Below are positions 58,605 through 64,000 of a stretch of DNA of 64,000 nucleotides, one piece after another (the stretch's first letter is position 1; each line of letters opens with the position of its first letter). Below the pieces are notes generated by a model. The model was not told the DNA's origin, searched no databases, and was given only the letters and a program-made list of their open reading frames with translations. Made by a program: the position numbers and the translations under genes. The stretch lies in NCBI GenBank assembly GCA_907165065.1, contig OU015541.1:2914001-2978000 (forward strand), in the 5' to 3' direction. The DNA comes from Caprimulgus europaeus. Its lineage: Eukaryota > Chordata > Aves > Caprimulgiformes > Caprimulgidae.

Positions 58605-60425
58605 AACAAAGCAAACCCGTTGCTGGAATATTCCAGCCTCCAAGGCCAGCAGATGAATCAAGATTGGTGTAAATCACTCCCATTTAAAATTGGAAGTATA
58701 TTCAAATTTGGAAAGATCTGAGCAAGCCACAGATAGAATAGAAACAAAACAGAGCAACCACTTTTTCTCTGTATTTTGTCAATAAATGAGTTAATCCGGT
58801 GCTCAGTCTTCTTTCTTCTGTTGCTGTGAATATTCTGGATATTCCCATAAATATTTGAGAAAAATTCTTGGGCTTTTGCAATAATTTTGGAATATGTGTC
58901 AGTGCCAGAGGAGGTGTTGGCTACCAGTAAGGCAGTAGGATATCCTGTTTGTGATGAGAGTAACAAGTGAATATCAAATAAATATCTTCAAAATTTCATT
59001 TGCATTTTCCAGGTTGAAATTTCTCTGCATTAAATGTGAAATTCTGCAACTGGAAAGGTGGAAAATGGTGATTATCAGTAGCCAGGGAAGTGGTGGAGGG
59101 AAAAAAAAGCTTATCTTCATAAACTGACACGTGTAAATAGTTTTTACTGGTTCTACCAGAGCTATGTCTGAGCCAATTCTAGTCACTGGTTTTGCTGTGG
59201 ATTTAAAGCAGCATGACTTTCTTCACCATCTGTGTGAACTGGCCCCATTTTACAACTGACTGTTACAAATGTTTTTCCCAGTTTTAAAAAATTCAGGCCT
59301 ATGTGTTTGTTCTGGGCTCCTAAACCCTCCTGAGAAATCCTGAGACCCTTCTTGGCATCCCAACACCACCTACATGATTCCTTTCAAACAATCCTTATGT
59401 GCCTCTGAAATTGGAGGCAAAACCTCTAAATTAAAGTTTCCTGACACATAGAAACTGCTGCTTTCCAGACATAGTTTGTCAGCTCTTGCATTTGATTTGG
59501 AAGATAAAAAAGGGGGTGCCCCAGAGGGAGAAGTCAACAAATGGACCCACCATCCATTCACAAGGATTTCTTTTCACATCTGAATTGCACTGGAGAATGA
59601 CTAAGACTGTGTATAAAATTATATTTTTTAAATTATTTATTTGTATTTTTAAATGCAAATTCAATTTTGCATCACAACAGCAATATATCTTTGCAAATTA
59701 CAACCTTTCCCCCAAGCTTCTTCACACTTTCTAACAAAAGCACATTGCTGGCACAAGCTGGTTAAAACAAAAGTGGAAGCTGTGCTGACAGCCAGGTCCC
59801 AGGGAAAGCTTTCTGTAATCAGTAATTCTAAGTATTTTAAAGCACAAATTAATTTTTAAAGTCTTTTGCAAGAGGAAATTGCTAAATTGAATTGGGTCTA
59901 ACAAGCAACAAAGCAAAATGAGAGGCAACTGCCAGCTCTTTGCATGGCCACCAAAAATCAGATCCCATTCCTCCTGCTTTAACCACTGAGCCAAGCTGCT
60001 CTCCATGTCATACAGTTCTTCCTGGATTTTAGGCCCAGAAAGTCCTAATCCCTGTGTGCAGGGAGGGTACTTGCCAATAAGCTTATGGTGCAGCAAGCAA
60101 CAAGGCTTTCCTGGCCTGTTGAGATGGTTTTGAGCTTTTCTGAGCAGCTTCAAACAAACTCACACAGACTCCAGAGCATCTTCTCCCACCTCCTCTGAGA
60201 AAAAGCTCAGAAAACGTTCAGGCTCTCGATAACTTCTTTAGATCTTGATACATTTTGATCCCAAGAGCTGCAGTAGTTTGCAAATCTCAGCCATGGTTGT
60301 GCTGTGCAGACTGGGGCAGCTGAGCTGAGTTAGTGGACATCACCCCAAAGCCAGCTCTGAGGAACGATGCTCCGTGGCCGGGCTGTGCTGGTGTGCAGGG
60401 AGGCTTGTGTGATGGCTCCTTCTGG
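58605..60425. other. Non-coding, no recognised gene
   Basis: Unique AT-rich DNA. Open frames up to 140 codons (minus strand near 59731-60153) match no family I know. Confidence 0.4.
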
Positions 60426-60429
60426 GAGA

Positions 60430-60600
60430 GCTGGTTATCCTGCAAGCTTTATGTAAATATTTTTAAGTGGCACATCTGTCTGAATTACAGCCATGCCCTC
60501 CTGGATTGCTAATTGTAGGTTTTAATTCAGCTCTGACGACCAGTTTACATCAATTAGGGAGCTGGCAGTAAGCAAGCTTTGAGGAGATGGGATATGGATT
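60430..60600. promoter_or_regulatory. Candidate conserved element
   Basis: Repeat-free sequence with GCTAATTGTAG, TTTTAATTCAGC, CATCAATTAGGG and E-box CATCTG, ending in AAGCAAGCTTTG. Weak, motif-based candidate. Confidence 0.2.
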
Positions 60601-60604
60601 TAGT

Positions 60605-63600
60605 GAGGGCTGAGTTTTTTCTCTCAGAAATGCTTCTCCTCCCAGACTAGTGCCTCATCCCACAGCTTGGATAGTTGTGGGGAAAAAAACAGAGTAATTC
60701 AGCTCTGATGGCTGAAGGCATGCAGCACCAGTTTTGTCTTTACTGGTGTGCCCAGTAAAAAAAAAAAGGGGGGGATTTGGCATTTAATTTTGATGGCATA
60801 CCCATTTGGCAAGAGTCAGAGCCAGTGTGACTTGGCATGGCTCTGCTGGCTTGCCACAGGGAAGCTCTGGATGATGGGAGCATGATGTGTGTGTTCCCCA
60901 GGCAATCAGTGCTGGATCAAGGACACACCAGCCAACAGGTTGTTCCATGATCGATAAAATTCCAGCCCTTCTTCAACTGCACAGGCTCCAGGACTGTTTG
61001 TTTTCCTGGCTCTTGCCTGTGCTGGAGGTATTAACTCTCCATCATGCACATTCTTGATGGGGTAAAATTTAAATTAAAAGAAAAAAAAAATTACATTAAT
61101 TTCCAGCAGTCATCAAGGCAGACCTTCTGAAATCCATTTGTTTAATCCAAGGAGGGATGGCTATCTGCTTGGAAGCAGAAGTTTGCTCAACATAGGGGTT
61201 TGAAAGGGATGTGGAAATTTCCCTCCCTGCAACCCAAGTCTCAAATTTGTGAGAACCAGGTTTTCCCAGGGACAGTCCACACCACTTGGTTTGTATGTTG
61301 TCAGCCCTTAGGAAGCACCATACCCCCGGGATGGATATGAGCTGAGTCGTCTTAGTCCTTATTCTGGAGGAAAAATATTTAAGCCCTTATATTAAATAGC
61401 AGCTGAGATCTTGGGGAAATGACCCTTTAATACAAATAAAAGCCTAAAATAAAAGACTAGATAACACTACATTCCTTGTCTTACTACCTGTAACCAAACA
61501 CGCAGAATGCTCATGAGCTGCAGTTGCACCCTGAGTTCCCAGTTTGCATATCAGGCAGTTTAAACTTCAAGCAGAGATTATTCAAGCAGCTGAGCATTCA
61601 GTTTCTCCAAACTCTGCCTTTAGGACTGGAATGTCTTTGACTGATATTCTTATCCACGTCATCCCCTGTCTTCTGCCTGGAATTAATATGGTCATGAGCC
61701 ATTTTTCCTCTGTCACATCCTCCTGTTCTCCCAAGCAATCATGCATTTAACACCACAACCACTGACACAACTGATGCAGCTGTTGAACCATCAAGACACA
61801 GAAGGTCTGTCCCAAAGCCTTTTCTAGTGTCCCTTGCTTGGATAGAAGCTGTACTAGAACTGAAAACAGCAAATTCAGAATTTCCTTTAGCAGCATATGC
61901 TTGCAAATAAATTATTGCTGCCTTCAAGCAGCAGTAAACATATATTGCCTACTGGGGGAAAAAAAACAATTCCTTTCCAATAAATATGTATATTCTGCAA
62001 ATGAAACAGTATTTTTTAATTATTGTGTGCCTCTTGCTTTCTTGAAACTCTCCTTTCCTCAAATGTTCAACAGCTTAAACATGAGACTTACAGAAATAAC
62101 CCCAAACACGTGCTAGCAGAGATTCCTCTTTCTGACTCAAGGTGGATATGCAGTCACCTACCCATATACTGTTTAGGACCATCATGCTGCACCTCTGAAA
62201 TAAATCCATCTGTCACCTGACATCTCCCACCACCAGCACTGTAAAATTTACTGCACTGTTAGAACCAGCTTTGCAAGAGAAACCCGTGATTAACAACATC
62301 TCTTTTATGGGTGGCTCTGTAGAAAGGTCAGCGGTCAGGCAGGAAGAGTTCAGGACTAGATTCAGATTAAAGAAAGGAAAAAATATGAGGAGGACATGCT
62401 GGAAATCTACTGAGCTAATCAATCTGCTCAGATGCACACATGCTTAAACTATAATTGTCTAATTAACTAAAATAGTTGCTGCATGTGTATTTTTTGCTGT
62501 GACTTGGTTTCGTCTCAGTCAGATGCTTTAGATCTTTGAGATGGTTTGAGATTAAGAGGAATACGGCACCTCCTTGAAAAATGTCAACCTGAAAAAGTAA
62601 AACTAAATAAAAACATGGATTTGGGAGATGTGGTCATTCCCTCTATCCTGTCTGAAACGAGTCTGCCAGCTCCTCGAGGCACCAAGCAATGTCTGCTTGT
62701 TGGCTTTTTCCTTCTGTAAAATGCCTCCCACACCACTGGGCCTTCTACTATAGTGAGAACATCCAGATTCCCATCCTTGCTGCTGTTGCTGCATGTTTTC
62801 TCACATCCCAAACTGAGCCTTAAAACAGGATATTGTCTGAAACCCAAGGAGCCAAACCCATCACCGATGCAATATCTGAACAGGACTGCAGCCGTTGAAT
62901 TTTGGACTCTTTCTCCCCAACACATACAATGAGAACAATGAATTTCATTCACTTCAGTGACAATTCAGCCACATCCAGGCTGGTCCAGACTCATTAAAGC
63001 TGGCATGAGTCTTTCCATGACTTCAACAGACACTGGAGGAGATCTGCTGCCATGTGGGTTGCAAGCAAGTGGCACCATTGCTGAAGCACGGTCGCGGTAC
63101 ATCACTACATCCAGCAACCAGACTTTCCAGAACAAAAGCTTTAGGGTTTGGTTTTGGTTTTTGTAGGTTTTTTTTTTCCTCTGGCTGGCTGATACTTTTT
63201 ATGGAATCACTCAAGGGCCAGGTTGTAGTTCTGTAATTGTACAGGGCTGTCATCCTCATAAATATTAAACACCGCTTCCAAGTGAAACTGCAGCTCCTTT
63301 TATTGCACAAAGCGATGGATATCCCAGCTGAAACCATTCTGCTTCCTTGCTGGTGCCTGCTGAAAAGTGACTGTGGTTCAAAATATTTATCGATGCTTTG
63401 TTGTATTGGGAGAATGCTCAGTGACAGATGGACACTCTCTTTAAAACCTCAACGTATGCAAATCTCCATACAAAAGAGCCCAGGATGTTTTTAATATCAC
63501 ACACTTGCCTCAGGCCATGTTTTTAAATCCCCACTTACCAAGGGCCCTGGCTTTTTATCAGTCAAACGCCTTAAGCACTATGTCAACGTGGACATCTGGC

Positions 63601-63865
63601 CGCGTGGTTAAAAAAATTTTTTATTTGCTAAAATATTTAGTGATGTGACAGGGGTTTTAACTGGGGACATCAGGTCTGGTGGCATATGTTTCAACCCAAC
63701 TGCTCAGAGAGGAAAAACTAACGAGGTAGCTGTTCGGGGCGGTTTACCATTTGGTTTGTAGTAAGCCCAACAAAAAAATAGGGAGAGGACCAAACCCAGG
63801 CATAATTCCTGAGGAGTGCAGGGGTGTAAAGAATTGGGATTAAGTACACTGAAATAGCTCATTGG
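60605..63865. other. Non-coding, no recognised gene
   Basis: Unique sequence with short A-runs near 60755, 61080 and 61960. No CR1 end, exon or RNA gene recognised. Confidence 0.4.
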
Positions 63866-63867
63866 GA

Positions 63868-63999
63868 TTACTCTGATTCCTCTCCATCACTTTGACATGC
63901 AAGGGAAAGTCTCGTAAGGATGTCTGTGAGTTTTAAGAGCTTCTCCTTCATTTTCAGGCTGTTGAGGTTGGCCAAGGAGGCTGGCTTGAACTGTTCCCA
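63868..63999 (-). CDS. Possible 3'-terminal coding exon of a neighbouring gene, truncated by the window edge
   Basis: On the minus strand a frame enters from the window edge and runs 43 codons to TAA at 63868-63870. It is low in Cys and rich in Lys, Leu, Asp and Glu: a helix-like KMKEKLLKLTDILTRLS followed by an acidic end DGEESE. This looks more protein-like than the other frames, and the direction (converging on BHLHE23) would suit a downstream neighbour. But 43 codons is short, I do not recognise the family, and it does not look like the tail of the expected neighbour SLC17A9. A pyrimidine-rich tract plus AG on the + strand (about 63940-63958) offers a competing reading as a + strand splice acceptor. 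Confidence 0.2.
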   Translation of the reverse strand, partial: WEQFKPASLANLNSLKMKEKLLKLTDILTRLSLACQSDGEESE

Positions 64000-64000
64000 C

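Noticed and set aside
40000-63867. Looked for SLC17A9 exons, the expected downstream neighbour
   Set aside because: No frame resembling a transporter with multiple membrane segments was recognised inside the window.
1-64000. CRISPR arrays, bacterial operons, rRNA or tRNA genes, endogenous retroviruses
   Set aside because: None seen; the sequence is a vertebrate intergenic region and no LTR or viral reading frame was recognised.

Overview
The window looks like a piece of a bird chromosome. The evidence is six truncated CR1 LINE 3' ends of avian type, very old MIR-like SINE remnants, low interspersed-repeat content, no introns or operons, and one compact vertebrate bHLH gene. I see exactly one protein-coding gene I can defend: BHLHE23 (also called BHLHB4 or BETA4), a single-exon Olig-subfamily bHLH repressor at 37609-38298 on the + strand. 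It lies in its own CpG island, with an inverted CCAAT box and a TATA-like box upstream. From family knowledge this locus corresponds to human 20q13.33, probably chicken chromosome 20. The rest is non-coding flank of a developmental regulator.

Layout. 1-720 is plain unique DNA. 830-2190 holds two GC-rich minisatellites around a small CpG island (about 1060-1720), which carries a strong CTCF-type motif and a complete RFX X-box; it is the only promoter-like spot besides BHLHE23. 2.4-37 kb is unique non-coding DNA with islands of AT-rich, homeodomain/POU/SOX/K50-motif-dense sequence that I flag as candidate conserved enhancers. It also holds one forward MIR-like SINE, one reverse MIR-like SINE, two CR1 copies and further CTCF-like motifs. 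36.9-38.3 kb is the BHLHE23 promoter and gene. 38.3-40.3 kb is its probable 3' UTR, with two candidate poly(A) signals. 40.3-64 kb is AT-rich non-coding DNA with four CR1 copies, simple repeats, further enhancer candidates and, at the right edge, a short minus-strand reading frame that could be the last exon of a neighbouring gene.

The most interesting unexplained object is an 81-nt hairpin at 42401-42481. Its first 20 pairs are uninterrupted, it has about 33 pairs in all and an 8-nt terminal loop, and it is shaped like a microRNA precursor. Its G-U pairs favour transcription of the + strand, the same strand as BHLHE23, 4.1 kb downstream of the stop codon. A second imperfect stem (45633-45709) and a perfect 23-bp palindrome (46881-46903) lie in the next few kilobases. 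All regulatory-element calls rest on motif reading only; no alignment or expression data were available.
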